A stretch of 64,000 nt of DNA from an uncultured Lachnospiraceae bacterium (GCA_944381375.1 CALWKX010000037.1:1-64000), one strand, 5' to 3'; positions 47,490-56,757 are shown, numbered from the stretch's first letter. The notes: a model not told the origin generated them from the letters alone. Program-made: numbers and translations.

Positions 47490-47828
47490 TAAAAGCAAGC
47501 TCATAAGCCGAGTTCTGTTTTAATGACCATCTATCTGGGATTTGCGTCACCGCAAACCTCTAGCGATCTACCACGAGCACAGCGGGCCGCTGTTTCGCGC
47601 TCTTTTTTGATCTTGCTGCGGATGGGGTTTACAAAGCCGAACGGTTACCCGTTCGCCGGTGAGCTCTTACCTCGCCCTTTCATCCTTGCTTAAAACGTGC
47701 GGTTTAAGCGGTTTGCTTTCTGTTGCACTTTCCTTGGAGTCGCCTCCACCTGATGTTATCAGGCATCCTGCCCTGCGCAGCTCGGACTTTCCTCCGTTCA
47801 TAAAACGGCGGTCAAACGGCTTGCTTAT
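47490..47828 (-). ncRNA. rnpB: RNase P RNA (bacterial class A-like)
   Basis: The minus strand shows all universal regions: GAGGAAAGTCCG near the 5' end, GGAAAGTGCAACAGAAAGC, the GGTAAGAGCTCACCG segment with the GGU that pairs with tRNA CCA, GGTAGATCGCTAGAGG, and ACAGAACTCGGCTTATGA near the 3' end. The P1 helix AAGCAAGC/GCTTGCTT closes the molecule and sets the ends to within a few bases. The roughly 340-base length is normal. Driven by TTGATT-17-TATAAT. Confidence 0.96.
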
Positions 47829-47834
47829 TGAAAA

Positions 47835-47863
47835 ATTATAACAAAACATGTAAAAAAAATCAA
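47835..47863 (-). promoter_or_regulatory. Promoter of rnpB
   Basis: TTGATT and TATAAT with a 17-base spacer on the minus strand, ending seven bases before the mapped RNA 5' end. Confidence 0.8.
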
Positions 47864-47898
47864 TATGAAAACTGCCCGCACAACAAATTGAATTAATA

Positions 47899-48996
47899 TT
47901 AAATTATTGTTTCACAATCACTTTGAGAACTAATTTCAATTTCAATGTTTACTTCATTATTGACAAGCAAATCGCGTATCAGAGCTACAAAATTATGTTC
48001 GCTCGAAAAATGAGAAGGACAAATTAAATAAATCCCAATTTGCGAAGCACGTATAAAATCAGGCATTTTGCAGTCGGCGGTTATATACGACTGTGCGCCA
48101 AAATACTTGGCTTTCCCTAAATAGGAAGAACCGCTTCCGCTGCAAAACGCTATTCGTTTTATTTCTTCGTTCTGCTCATATTTAAATGACGTTCTTATAT
48201 GTTTTTGTGAAAAATACTCTTTTACTTTATCTACTAACAGATTCAAACTGATTTTTTCAGGCAAATCCCCAACTATGCCCATTGCAACGCCGTAATTAAC
48301 TTCATTAAGCTTGATTATACGATAGGAAGGCGTCTTATTGGGGTATAAAGTATATAATGCGTCCAGAAGTTTATTTATATTTTTCTCGGCGCATGTAATT
48401 TCAAGTTTGATTTCTTCGAAATTACTTATCTTATCTTCAGAATCAAATAATTGCTTAGTATTAGCAAAAGATGCGGAACGATTATTTGGCAATATATTGA
48501 ATTCATAACTTACACAGCTTTTAACTTCTATCGCTCCTGCATTATAAAGTTCTTTGCAAAGCTTTTGAGCGTATTCCTTCGCTACATATATTTCCAAAGC
48601 CGCAAAACTTTCAGCACAGCAATCAAGAGCACGAACATTGCTGAGCATAAAATGATCAGCAAATGCTTTGTTCATTCCTTTTTCAGACATATCAAAACAT
48701 GTATGCGATGAGTAAATGTTGATATCGTTTTTTATAGCTTTCTTCAGTATTCGGGATATGCTATCGTTTTGTATGCTTTTTACTGGATTAAAAAGCAAAG
48801 GATGATGAGAAATAATAAGATCACATTTTTTTTGTACAGCTTCATCTATTACATTTTCAGTAACATCAAGACATATTAATATTTTATGAATTACAGCATT
48901 TTTATCACCAACCTGAATTCCGCTGTTATCCCATGGCAACGCGTATGCTTCGTCAGCATAGAAGTTCAGTATATTAATAATTTCACTCAGTTTCAT
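47899..48996 (-). CDS. Nif3-like dinuclear metal centre protein
   Basis: A 365-residue protein of the NIF3/YqfO family with the inserted PII-like (CutA-like) domain in its middle third. Metal ligands are visible in ISHHPLLF and SSHTCFD at the N-terminal half and in the C-terminal TADCKMPDF and CPSHFSSE. The biochemical role of the family is uncertain (possibly GTP cyclohydrolase-type or regulatory). It overlaps trmK, its usual neighbour in Firmicutes. The ATG at 48996 is preferred; a GTG at 49002 with better spacing to AGAAGGA is a real alternative. Confidence 0.88.
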   Translation of the reverse strand: MKLSEIINILNFYADEAYALPWDNSGIQVGDKNAVIHKILICLDVTENVIDEAVQKKCDLIISHHPLLFNPVKSIQNDSISRILKKAIKNDINIYSSHTCFDMSEKGMNKAFADHFMLSNVRALDCCAESFAALEIYVAKEYAQKLCKELYNAGAIEVKSCVSYEFNILPNNRSASFANTKQLFDSEDKISNFEEIKLEITCAEKNINKLLDALYTLYPNKTPSYRIIKLNEVNYGVAMGIVGDLPEKISLNLLVDKVKEYFSQKHIRTSFKYEQNEEIKRIAFCSGSGSSYLGKAKYFGAQSYITADCKMPDFIRASQIGIYLICPSHFSSEHNFVALIRDLLVNNEVNIEIEISSQSDCETII

Positions 48997-49687
48997 AATC
49001 ACTTAATTTCCTTCTAACAAACTCTATTTTATTTACAATCTGTCTGCGGTCGCTAATATTATTTACTGGCAGACTTTTTAGGATTTTTTCAAACGTTTTA
49101 AGCTTATAAATCAAAAATTCGTACATCGTCTTGTCCTTATTCGCTATAAGCATCGGAGAAAACTCATAATCTAAATCGCTGATATAATTATTGCATGGCA
49201 TATAAGCGCTGCGAGCAGATATAATTTGATAAAACAAATGCGCATCTTTTACAATACTTTCTTCAGTTATAAAATACGAATTTTCACAGAGAAATTTTCT
49301 TAGAATTTCCGGCTGTGTCATTGGCTGCATAATAATGAGACCGGCTTTTTCGGCCTGTATTGCGCCCTGCGAAAGAATCTCACTTATCGTCTCTGCCCCC
49401 ATGCCGCTAATAACTATAACATCGCATACATTATCCTTCAGAACTTCCAGTCCCCCGCCGAGCAGAAATTCACACTTATGATCAACTTTATATTTTTTAG
49501 CATTATACCGGCTGTTTTCTAAAGGGCCTTGATTTATATCAGTAATATAGGCTTTTTGAGCAACGCCCTCCAGCAGTGCGCTTATTGGAATATATGCGTG
49601 ATCAGAGCCTATATCTGCCAATGAATAGCATTGCGGAATTTTTCTTTTAATTTCATTTAATCTTATATCAAGCTGAAACAAACTCAT
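48983..49687 (-). CDS. trmK: tRNA (adenine(22)-N(1))-methyltransferase
   Basis: TrmK methylates A22 of several tRNAs using S-adenosylmethionine. The 234-residue protein starts with the conserved segment DIRLNEIKRKIP, then the SAM loop LADIGSDHAYIPI and VISGMGAETISEIL. A C-terminal coiled-coil tail is present, as in Bacillus YqfN. It is followed by the overlapping nif3-like gene. Confidence 0.92.
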   Translation of the reverse strand: MSLFQLDIRLNEIKRKIPQCYSLADIGSDHAYIPISALLEGVAQKAYITDINQGPLENSRYNAKKYKVDHKCEFLLGGGLEVLKDNVCDVIVISGMGAETISEILSQGAIQAEKAGLIIMQPMTQPEILRKFLCENSYFITEESIVKDAHLFYQIISARSAYMPCNNYISDLDYEFSPMLIANKDKTMYEFLIYKLKTFEKILKSLPVNNISDRRQIVNKIEFVRRKLSDYETE

Positions 49688-49799
49688 TAGTATACCTGCA
49701 TTTAATATATCATAAATAACTCAGGCATTAAACATATAAAAAAACAAACATATATTAAAGTTAAACTTCTAAAACATTTGATGTGCGATATTAACAATT

Positions 49800-49846
49800 A
49801 AAGCGTATATTTACTTCCAAAATATTACGAAGTAAAATACGCTTTT
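49800..49846 (-). terminator. Hairpin downstream of tRNA-Asn
   Basis: AAGCGTAT...TTTACTTC and GAAGTAAA...ATACGCTT pair as a long stem 19 bases past the tRNA end. The minus-strand tail (TTTAATTG) is only a moderate T-tract; a run of eight Ts directly follows the tRNA CCA. Confidence 0.55.
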
Positions 49847-49864
49847 GATAATATCAAAAAAAAA

Positions 49865-49940
49865 TGGCTCCTCAGGTAGGACTTGAACCTACGACCTCTC
49901 GGTTAACAGCCGATTGCTCCACCGATTGAGCTACTGAGGA
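49865..49940 (-). tRNA. tRNA-Asn (anticodon GTT)
   Basis: A 76-base cloverleaf with CCA encoded: acceptor TCCTCAG/CTGAGGA, D-stem GCTC/GAGC, anticodon loop CTGTTAA with GTT, T-arm GTAGG-TTCAAGT-CCTAC and discriminator G. The outermost anticodon-stem pair (27-43) is A-G, not a Watson-Crick pair. The gene stands alone between trmK and the RpiR regulator. Confidence 0.95.
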
Positions 49941-50015
49941 ACATTGTGCAATACATGCTTGCTATGTCATTATACTCATATCTAACGTTTTGTCAATACA
50001 ATAAAAAAATATTTT

Positions 50016-50897
50016 TCAATTATATATGTCGTAAGTGACGTTTTCACTCCATATTTCTTCTACTTTTTCAAAGGTCCGTCTTGTTTTTTCCTTATCTGAC
50101 ATGCCGATTCCAATAATAAGAGCATTAAGCATACTCATAGGGGCAACAAGCGTATCCACAAAAGATATAATATTGCTTTTTGTGAACAACACGTGATCAC
50201 ATAACGGGTAAATCGGAGAAGATTTCTCATCAGTAATACCAAGAACTGTTACTTTTCGTGCGCGGCAAAATTCCATATAACGTATTGTTTTCGATGAATA
50301 ACGGGGAAAAGATAAGCCAAGCACAACGTCATTTGTTTTAACACTCATCAATTGTTCAAAAGGCTCTCTTATACCCTCTTTTATCAATACACTTTTATCA
50401 TGGAGAACAAATCCTAAATAATAATCAAGATATTCCGCAAGCAAGCGGCTGGTGCGCGAACTTAATATATATATTTTATCAGCTTTGATCATCAAATCTA
50501 TAAAGCGGTTGAATACATCCATATCAAGCGTATCCATAGTCGCTTTGATATTTGCTATATCATACTTAAAAACCGATTTGATGTCTGATTCTACTCCGTC
50601 AGTCAGAGGCATATCTATTCTTTGAGATATTGTTAGCTTATCATTTGATAAAGCTCTCAACCCTTTTTTAAATTCCGGATACCCTTCATAACCAAGCATT
50701 TCTGCAAAACGAAGCACAGTTGCCGCACTTGTATTTGTGAATTCCGCTAACATACTTATAGTCAGATCTGAAACTTTATCTAAATTGTTTTTTATATACC
50801 CTGCTATCACTTTATGATTTTTGCTCATATCAGCATAAGCGGAATTTATTCTTTCCAAAACATTCAAATTTTCATTGAAAATGATATCGTTTTTCAA
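50016..50897 (-). CDS. RpiR-family transcriptional regulator
   Basis: A 293-residue regulator with an N-terminal RpiR helix-turn-helix (about 15-90; TISMLAEFTNTSAATVLRFAEMLGYEGYPEFK) and a C-terminal SIS sugar-phosphate-binding domain (about 120-265). The family senses phosphosugars or related ligands; the target here is unknown, as no sugar gene adjoins. It starts with TTG overlapping the stop of the upstream pseudouridine synthase (TTGA). The two form one transcript. Confidence 0.9.
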   Translation of the reverse strand: MKNDIIFNENLNVLERINSAYADMSKNHKVIAGYIKNNLDKVSDLTISMLAEFTNTSAATVLRFAEMLGYEGYPEFKKGLRALSNDKLTISQRIDMPLTDGVESDIKSVFKYDIANIKATMDTLDMDVFNRFIDLMIKADKIYILSSRTSRLLAEYLDYYLGFVLHDKSVLIKEGIREPFEQLMSVKTNDVVLGLSFPRYSSKTIRYMEFCRARKVTVLGITDEKSSPIYPLCDHVLFTKSNIISFVDTLVAPMSMLNALIIGIGMSDKEKTRRTFEKVEEIWSENVTYDIYN

Positions 50898-51616
50898 TCC
50901 TGCCCTCTTTTAACATCAAGCAGCTTTTTTATTTCATTATCTGTCAATTTTCTGTATTCACCGCTTTTCAAGCTGCCTAATTTTATACCACATTCTTCTA
51001 TTCTTTTAAGTTCAGTTACGTATAAACCAACCGCATCGCACATTTTGCGTATTTGGCGATTACGCCCTTCCTTGATGGTTATATCCAATGTGCTTATCGT
51101 TTTACTGTCGCTTATTAATTTTACCTCAGCCCTTGAAGTCATCTTCCCGTCTATGAATATTCCTTGCTTCAATCGTTCCAGCTTATTTTTATCAACGACG
51201 CCTTTAACTTTAACTATATAGCGTTTTTTATTCTGGAATTTCGGATGAGTCGCTTTATAAGTAAAATCGCCGTCATCAGTAAGTATTATCAAACCCTGAG
51301 AATCCTTATCCAAACGTCCTACAGGATATAATCTTTTGCTTTCGTTTTTAATTAAATCAACTGCGGTAATCTCACCTCTTGCGGATGAGGAAGCGCTTAT
51401 CACTCCCTTGGGCTTATTGAGTATATAGTACACATTTTTATCGATAAGTGAAATTGTTTGCCCATCTATTGTTACGCAATCATCATCGCCGTTTACCTGA
51501 TAAGCAAAATCCGTAACAACGGTACCATTAACTTTAACTTTGCCTTTTTTTATATACTCATCGCATTTTCTTCTGGAGGCAATTCCGCAATGCGCTAAAT
51601 ATTTATTTAGTCTCAA
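50894..51616 (-). CDS. Pseudouridine synthase, RsuA/RluB family
   Basis: A 240-residue enzyme with an N-terminal S4 RNA-binding domain (RLNKYLAHCGIASRRKCDEYI) and the RsuA/RluB catalytic core (GRLDKDSQGLIILTDDG, with the catalytic aspartate). It modifies 23S or 16S rRNA; by length and neighbours it is closest to RluB, but no scpB-rluB adjacency is seen here. It begins with a TTG codon and has no strong ribosome site. It is coupled to the RpiR gene downstream. Confidence 0.9.
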   Translation of the reverse strand: MRLNKYLAHCGIASRRKCDEYIKKGKVKVNGTVVTDFAYQVNGDDDCVTIDGQTISLIDKNVYYILNKPKGVISASSSARGEITAVDLIKNESKRLYPVGRLDKDSQGLIILTDDGDFTYKATHPKFQNKKRYIVKVKGVVDKNKLERLKQGIFIDGKMTSRAEVKLISDSKTISTLDITIKEGRNRQIRKMCDAVGLYVTELKRIEECGIKLGSLKSGEYRKLTDNEIKKLLDVKRGQD

Positions 51617-51645
51617 TATTTTTTGATTCCGAAAATTTTTTATAT

Positions 51646-51674
51646 ATTATAACATTTAATGCTAATTTATTAAA
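51646..51674 (-). promoter_or_regulatory. Probable promoter of the pseudouridine synthase-RpiR unit
   Basis: TTTAAT and TATAAT with a 17-base spacer on the minus strand, 30 bases before the TTG start. Confidence 0.45.
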
Positions 51675-51692
51675 GACGAGCAAAATAAAAAG

Positions 51693-51721
51693 TTTTCATT
51701 CATTTGCTTTTCTGCTATAAT
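51693..51721 (+). promoter_or_regulatory. Probable promoter of lysA
   Basis: TTTTCA and TATAAT with a 17-base spacer, 34 bases before the start; the ribosome site is TTGGAG. Confidence 0.5.
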
Positions 51722-51755
51722 ATAACGAAATTGCATAATTTATTGGAGTATCAAT

Positions 51756-53024
51756 ATGAGTGAAAACTTTATCTTCGAAGGCCATGATACTGTTGAACTT
51801 GCCAGACGTTTTGGAACGCCGCTTTACGTAATAAGCGAAAACAGAATCGAAAGAGCCATAAAAAAAATCAAGTCTGCATTCAACAATGCAGGACTTAATT
51901 ATTCTATAAATTACGCCGGTAAAGCTTTTATATGTAAAGCTATGTGTAAAATTCTCCAAAAACTTGACGTATGTCTTGACGTTGTATCCGGAGGTGAACT
52001 TTTCACGGCTTTAAGCGCCGGATTTGATCCGGCCTGCATTACGCTTCACGGCAGCAATAAATCTGAGATAGAAATTCGAGAAGCTATTGACGCTGGTATC
52101 AAAACCATTACGATAGACAGTATAAGCGAAATAGATATTGTAAATAAAATAGCTAGCGAATTGCATAAAACAGCAAATGTTCATTTAAGACTTTCTCCAG
52201 GTGTGGAAGCGCATACGCATGAATACATTCAAACAGGAAGAATAGATTCAAAATTCGGTATCCCGATAAATATGGGCATAAGAGCCGCTGCGAAAGTTGA
52301 ATCAAGTTCTAATCTAAGGCTTACGGGCTTGCATTGTCATATCGGTTCTCAAATATATTCGTCAAAGCCGTTTCAAATAGCTGCCACGTCAATGCTTGAA
52401 ATGATATATAACATCAAAGAAATGGGCGTGGAGATCACAGAACTTAATCTGGGCGGAGGTTTCGGAATCAACTATTTACAAGACGACCCTGTATTTGATA
52501 TAGATGAATATGCTGTAATATTATCAAAGACTTTTGAAAAACAATCTAAAGAATTAGGCATAAAAATACCAAAATTGATTGTAGAACCGGGCAGATACAT
52601 TATAGGTCCGGCAGGAATAACGCTTTACAGTGTCGGCACAGTCAAAGAAATACCGTTTCTCAGAAAATATCTCAGTGTGGACGGAGGAATGGCGGACAAC
52701 CCGCGGCCGGCTCTTTACAAAGCAGTGCACCATGCAATAATAGCCAATAAAGTCAATAAAGAAGCAAATGATCTTGTGACCGTAAGCGGCAAATGCTGTG
52801 AAACAGATACTCTCATAAAAGACATATTGCTTCCCAAAGCGCAAAGCGGCGATATATTATGCGTATTTAATACAGGTGCGTACAATTATTCTATGGCGAG
52901 CAATTATAACCGTCTTACACGTCCTGCCGTAGTTTTGCTTAAAGACGATAAGGCTGAAATAATGGTAAAGCGGGAAACATATGAAAATATCACAATAAAT
53001 GATACATACCCTTCGTGGCTTTAA
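51756..53024 (+). CDS. lysA: Diaminopimelate decarboxylase
   Basis: LysA decarboxylates meso-diaminopimelate to lysine. The 422-residue fold-type III PLP enzyme has the PLP lysine in NYAGKAF, then GLHCHIGSQ, LNLGGGFGINY, EPGRYI and the CCETDTL segment that supplies the active-site cysteine across the dimer. It heads a run of four plus-strand genes. Its presence supports DAP as the cell-wall diamino acid. Confidence 0.96.
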   Translation: MSENFIFEGHDTVELARRFGTPLYVISENRIERAIKKIKSAFNNAGLNYSINYAGKAFICKAMCKILQKLDVCLDVVSGGELFTALSAGFDPACITLHGSNKSEIEIREAIDAGIKTITIDSISEIDIVNKIASELHKTANVHLRLSPGVEAHTHEYIQTGRIDSKFGIPINMGIRAAAKVESSSNLRLTGLHCHIGSQIYSSKPFQIAATSMLEMIYNIKEMGVEITELNLGGGFGINYLQDDPVFDIDEYAVILSKTFEKQSKELGIKIPKLIVEPGRYIIGPAGITLYSVGTVKEIPFLRKYLSVDGGMADNPRPALYKAVHHAIIANKVNKEANDLVTVSGKCCETDTLIKDILLPKAQSGDILCVFNTGAYNYSMASNYNRLTRPAVVLLKDDKAEIMVKRETYENITINDTYPSWL

Positions 53025-53035
53025 TAATTAAGAAT

Positions 53036-53626
53036 ATGCAACAGATTATTATTTATATCTTTATAGCTATAGCATCTTTGATATCTCTCACATTGCATGA
53101 ACTTTCACATGCATATGTAGCGCATCTATTGGGAGACGATACTGCGAAAAATTCCGGCCGGCTCACGCTTAACCCTCTGGCTCATATCGATATTGTCGGT
53201 CTTTTGTGTTTGATAGTTTTCAGGATCGGATGGGCGAAGCCAGTGCCCGTTAATCCTTATAACTTCAGAAATCGCAAAAGTTCTATGCTGCTCGTAAGCC
53301 TTGCGGGACCTCTTACTAATCTGATCTTGGCTATCTTGGCCGCTCGTATTTTCGCTTTTACAGCATCAACAAGCTATTATTTGTCCTTGTTTATATTGTT
53401 ATTCGTAAGGATCAATATAGGGTTGGCAGTTTTCAATATACTGCCCTTCCCTCCGCTTGACGGATCAAAAATAATAGCTTCACTGCTGCCGGAAAAATTA
53501 GAACATTTCTTTTATAAATATGAACGTTATCTTTACATAATTGTTTTGATAATGTATTTTACAGGCATAATATCTAAAGTACTTTATCCGGCTATTAACT
53601 TTTTATATGATTTATTTCTTTCTTAG
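53036..53626 (+). CDS. Site-2 protease family (M50) membrane metalloprotease
   Basis: A 196-residue integral membrane protease with the zinc motif HELSH in the first helix (near residue 22) and the second-ligand motif NILPFPPLDG near residue 140. It is of the short YwhC/YdiL type, common between lysA and scpA in clostridia. It is not SpoIVFB by position, although it belongs to the same superfamily. The ATG at 53036 begins before the first helix; a GTG at 53015 inside lysA lacks a ribosome site. Confidence 0.9.
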   Translation: MQQIIIYIFIAIASLISLTLHELSHAYVAHLLGDDTAKNSGRLTLNPLAHIDIVGLLCLIVFRIGWAKPVPVNPYNFRNRKSSMLLVSLAGPLTNLILAILAARIFAFTASTSYYLSLFILLFVRINIGLAVFNILPFPPLDGSKIIASLLPEKLEHFFYKYERYLYIIVLIMYFTGIISKVLYPAINFLYDLFLS

Positions 53627-53640
53627 AAAGAGAAAAAATT

Positions 53641-54363
53641 ATGGAAAAACATACTGTTAAAATACCTGTATATGAAGGGCCTCTCGATTTGCTATTAGCA
53701 TTGATTGCCAAAAATGAAGTTGATATTTATGATATACCTATTTTCACCATTACTGAGCAATACTTGCAATATATTTACACTCTTAATGATCTAAATATAG
53801 ACGTAGCAAGCGAATTTATAGTTATGGCTGCAAAATTGATTCAGATAAAATCAAAACTTTTACTTCCTCAAAGCGAAGAAGATGAGGAACAGCCGGACCC
53901 ACGCGAAGAGCTAATACAAAAACTCCTGGAATATAAACTTTATAAAGAAGCTTGCATAAATATAAAAAACAACGAAGACGGATATTACCACACGCTGACA
54001 AGAGAACCTATTTTTTTACCTGATAGGATGAATGATAATACGCAGTTAAATATTAACTCATTAATTCTTTCATGCGCGCTTAAAAAACTTTTGGAAAAAC
54101 GTGGTCTATCCAAAGAAGACAATTTTGATACATACACTATTGAAGCAGAAAATTTCACTATCGAAGAAAAAATGGTTCAGGTATTAAATCTGACTCAAGA
54201 CCTCGGACATGTCAGCTTCTTTTCGCTTCTGGACAACAAAGCCACAAAAGGCGATATAATCGTTACTTTTTTAGCAATATTAGAACTACTTAAATTAAAT
54301 AAAGTCACTTTAAAGCAAAGCAAAAATTTTGATGATATTCTGATTGAAAAGGCGGTAAGCTAA
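53641..54363 (+). CDS. scpA: Segregation and condensation protein A
   Basis: ScpA is the kleisin that closes the SMC ring in chromosome condensation. The 240-residue protein shows the N-terminal YEGPLDLLLALIAKNEVDIYDIPI, the ASEFIVMAAKLIQIKSKLLLP helix bundle and a C-terminal winged-helix. It is immediately followed by scpB with no gap. Confidence 0.95.
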   Translation: MEKHTVKIPVYEGPLDLLLALIAKNEVDIYDIPIFTITEQYLQYIYTLNDLNIDVASEFIVMAAKLIQIKSKLLLPQSEEDEEQPDPREELIQKLLEYKLYKEACINIKNNEDGYYHTLTREPIFLPDRMNDNTQLNINSLILSCALKKLLEKRGLSKEDNFDTYTIEAENFTIEEKMVQVLNLTQDLGHVSFFSLLDNKATKGDIIVTFLAILELLKLNKVTLKQSKNFDDILIEKAVS

Positions 54364-54957
54364 ATGACTCAATCATCAGTATTAGATTATAAATGCATAT
54401 TGGAAGCAATCCTTTTTGCATCTGGGGATATGGTTCCAGTTAAAACATTGGCTGAGGCAATTAATTTAAGCATAAATGAAACACAAAAATATTTAGACGA
54501 ATTAAAAGATGAATATGATTACAATATGCGTGGTATTAAGATATGCCGCATGAACAATATGTACCAGATGGTGAGCCGTAAAGAATACTACGAGTATATA
54601 TCTAAAGTGATGCATCTTTATTCTTCCGCTTCATTGTCGCAGGCAGCGCTTGAGACTCTCGCAATAGTTGCATACAAACAGCCTATATCGCGAACTGATA
54701 TTGAATATATCAGAGGGGTGCAATCTTCAAGCTCTCTTGATCTTCTTATTGCAAAAGGACTTGTTAAAAGCAGCGGAAAACTTGATTTGCCTGGAAAACC
54801 GAATGCGTATGTTACCACTGAAGAATTTTTAAAACTTATGAATATAACTTCAATAGATCAGTTGCCGGAAATAGAAAAATACAAACAAGATCTTGAGACA
54901 TCACCACAAAAAATAAATTTTGACAGTTTTAAGCTAGAAAAATCTTTAATTAATTGA
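54364..54957 (+). CDS. scpB: Segregation and condensation protein B
   Basis: ScpB dimerises through two winged-helix domains and binds ScpA in the SMC complex. The 197-residue protein has LEAILFASGDMVP at the start and the family motif ALETLAIVAYKQPISRTDIEYIRG. It ends the lysA-M50-scpA-scpB run. Confidence 0.95.
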   Translation: MTQSSVLDYKCILEAILFASGDMVPVKTLAEAINLSINETQKYLDELKDEYDYNMRGIKICRMNNMYQMVSRKEYYEYISKVMHLYSSASLSQAALETLAIVAYKQPISRTDIEYIRGVQSSSSLDLLIAKGLVKSSGKLDLPGKPNAYVTTEEFLKLMNITSIDQLPEIEKYKQDLETSPQKINFDSFKLEKSLIN

Positions 54958-54963
54958 ACGATC

Positions 54964-55017
54964 GAAAAGCAGAACGGCACAGCAAAATACTGTGCCGTTC
55001 TGCAATCAGATATTTAT
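54964..55017. terminator. Bidirectional terminator between scpB and ricT
   Basis: A perfect 14-base stem GCAGAACGGCACAG/CTGTGCCGTTCTGC with a seven-base loop between convergent genes; TTTT follows on the minus strand and an AT-rich T-tract on the plus strand. Confidence 0.85.
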
Positions 55018-55059
55018 TTTTTTATTATAATCATGGCATATTGCGCTTGTTTATTTTAA

Positions 55060-55965
55060 TTATTCCTTATCTTCTTTCTCAAGTTCTTTTAATTCTTCGA
55101 TCTCATCATCCATAAGCTCTTGCTGTTCAACAGAATTATTTTTTGTTTTTTGTTTCGAGGGACCAATTATAGTTACATCATCTTTATCATATTCTTTAAT
55201 AATTTGCTCATCAGAATCATATTTTACACTTACTTTCCCTTTTAACGGCTCGAGTTTTATCACAGTACCCGTACCGTCAGACGTTTTTACCTTATAACCT
55301 ATTCCAGGCAATTGTTTTAATGCGCACTCATAACAATCAGATTCAAATTGGAGACAACAAAGAAGTCTGCCGCAAATGCCGCTAATTTTACCAGGATTAA
55401 GTGAAAGTCCTTGTTCTTTGGCCATTTTAATCGATACAGGGACAAATTCACTCATCCATTTATGACAACACAATTCGAGACCGCATTGTCCGAGTCCCCC
55501 CATCATTTTCGCTTCATCGCGCACGCCAACCTGTCTAAGTTCTATTCTGTTATGAAAAATTGCAGCTAAATCCTTAACTAGCTCACGAAAATCGACCCTG
55601 CCTTCAGCAGTGAAATTAAATATAACTTTAGTTGCATCGAAAGTATATTCAGCATTAATAAGCTTCATGTCAAGTTTATGTTTTTCTATTTCTTTCTTTG
55701 CTATTTCATAAGCTTCCAAAGCTCGTTGAATATTTTTTTCATGATCCGCGTCATCTTTGGGAGTAGCCTTTCTTATAACGGGTTTGATAGGGTGTTTAAG
55801 CTCCTCCTCGGGCATGTAGCGCACTTTTGAAACAACTTGTCCGTATTCAAGCCCTCGCGCTGTTTCAACTATAACATTATCCCCTACTTTTAAAAATACC
55901 TGCTTAGGGTCAAATATATATATTTTACCGGCAGGTTTAAATCTGATCCCTACTGTTTTCTGCAT
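55060..55965 (-). CDS. ricT: RicT (YaaT/PSP1-domain protein)
   Basis: A 301-residue PSP1 protein. In Bacillus RicT forms the [4Fe-4S] RicAFT complex that promotes mRNA maturation by RNase Y and affects sporulation and biofilm formation. Cysteines in CGLELCCHKWM and GRLLCCLQFESDCYEC match the cluster-binding residues. A charged tail follows (about 260-301). The start lies inside the end of holB (29-base overlap), in the conserved order tmk-darA-holB-ricT. Confidence 0.9.
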   Translation of the reverse strand: MQKTVGIRFKPAGKIYIFDPKQVFLKVGDNVIVETARGLEYGQVVSKVRYMPEEELKHPIKPVIRKATPKDDADHEKNIQRALEAYEIAKKEIEKHKLDMKLINAEYTFDATKVIFNFTAEGRVDFRELVKDLAAIFHNRIELRQVGVRDEAKMMGGLGQCGLELCCHKWMSEFVPVSIKMAKEQGLSLNPGKISGICGRLLCCLQFESDCYECALKQLPGIGYKVKTSDGTGTVIKLEPLKGKVSVKYDSDEQIIKEYDKDDVTIIGPSKQKTKNNSVEQQELMDDEIEELKELEKEDKE

Positions 55966-56746
55966 TATACTCCTCCTGAAGCTTTATGAGCATTGCCTGC
56001 ACAGTCAAAAAAACCGATGAATTGCCCTTCAGATTTATTAGCGCTTGTCTGATATGATAGCCCATCTTATAAGAAAGAGCATCTGAGATCTTAGCGTTTC
56101 GAATACATAACAGCTCAAACATATATTCCATGCATTTCTGAGCAAACATACGGTCTTTTGATATAAAATCACTGAGTATAAAAATTTCAGCAACATTGCC
56201 TGCAAAGAGAATTTCTTCTGTTTTCTCGCGTATATAAAGCCTTTCTTTATTTGAAATTTCCTGCTCATAATTTTCAATGTCCAAGTTTATGCTTTGAACT
56301 CTTGAAAGTATTGTCGGCAAAAGATTGTCCGTACTTACAGCCAGCAAAATAAGTATTCTGTTATCAGCAGGATCTTCTAAAGTTTTAAGCAAAGCGTTCT
56401 GTGCAGTCTCATTCATTTTGTCAGCATCATTTATAACGGCAAATCTATACAAACCTTCAAATGAATTATATGAAAAAAATTCGTTTATTTTTCTTATCTG
56501 CTCTATTTTAACAGTTGCACCTTGAGCAGCAATAGTGAGCAAATCCGTATAAAGACCATCTTTGAGACGTTTCTTTAATACATACGTTTCATTTGCATCC
56601 ATATTGCCTTTTGAAATAATCCTATAACAAAATTCTATTGCCAGCTCATATAATTTATCTTTATTGACAGAAGTGAAAAGATATGCATGAGCATACGCGC
56701 CGCTGTTTACTGCACGAGAAAGCAATTCATATTTTTCAAGCATCAT
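55937..56746 (-). CDS. holB: DNA polymerase III delta' subunit
   Basis: A 269-residue clamp-loader subunit. The AAA+ core has a degenerate nucleotide loop (FTSVNKDKL), as expected for delta', the NDADKMNETAQNALLKTLEDP segment and the SRVQ version of the arginine-finger SRC motif. It is shorter than the usual 320-330 residues. Eleven bases separate it from darA; it overlaps ricT. Confidence 0.9.
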   Translation of the reverse strand: MMLEKYELLSRAVNSGAYAHAYLFTSVNKDKLYELAIEFCYRIISKGNMDANETYVLKKRLKDGLYTDLLTIAAQGATVKIEQIRKINEFFSYNSFEGLYRFAVINDADKMNETAQNALLKTLEDPADNRILILLAVSTDNLLPTILSRVQSINLDIENYEQEISNKERLYIREKTEEILFAGNVAEIFILSDFISKDRMFAQKCMEYMFELLCIRNAKISDALSYKMGYHIRQALINLKGNSSVFLTVQAMLIKLQEEYNAENSRDQI

Positions 56747-56757
56747 TATTTACCGTA

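Noticed and set aside
47659-47849. Two 60-codon open frames on opposite strands
   Set aside because: They lie inside the RNase P RNA gene; its conserved structure explains the open frames.
53036-53626. Identification of the M50 protease as SpoIVFB, the pro-sigma-K processing enzyme
   Set aside because: It is the short general type beside lysA and scpA, without the extra SpoIVFB helices, CBS domain or a SpoIVFA neighbour.
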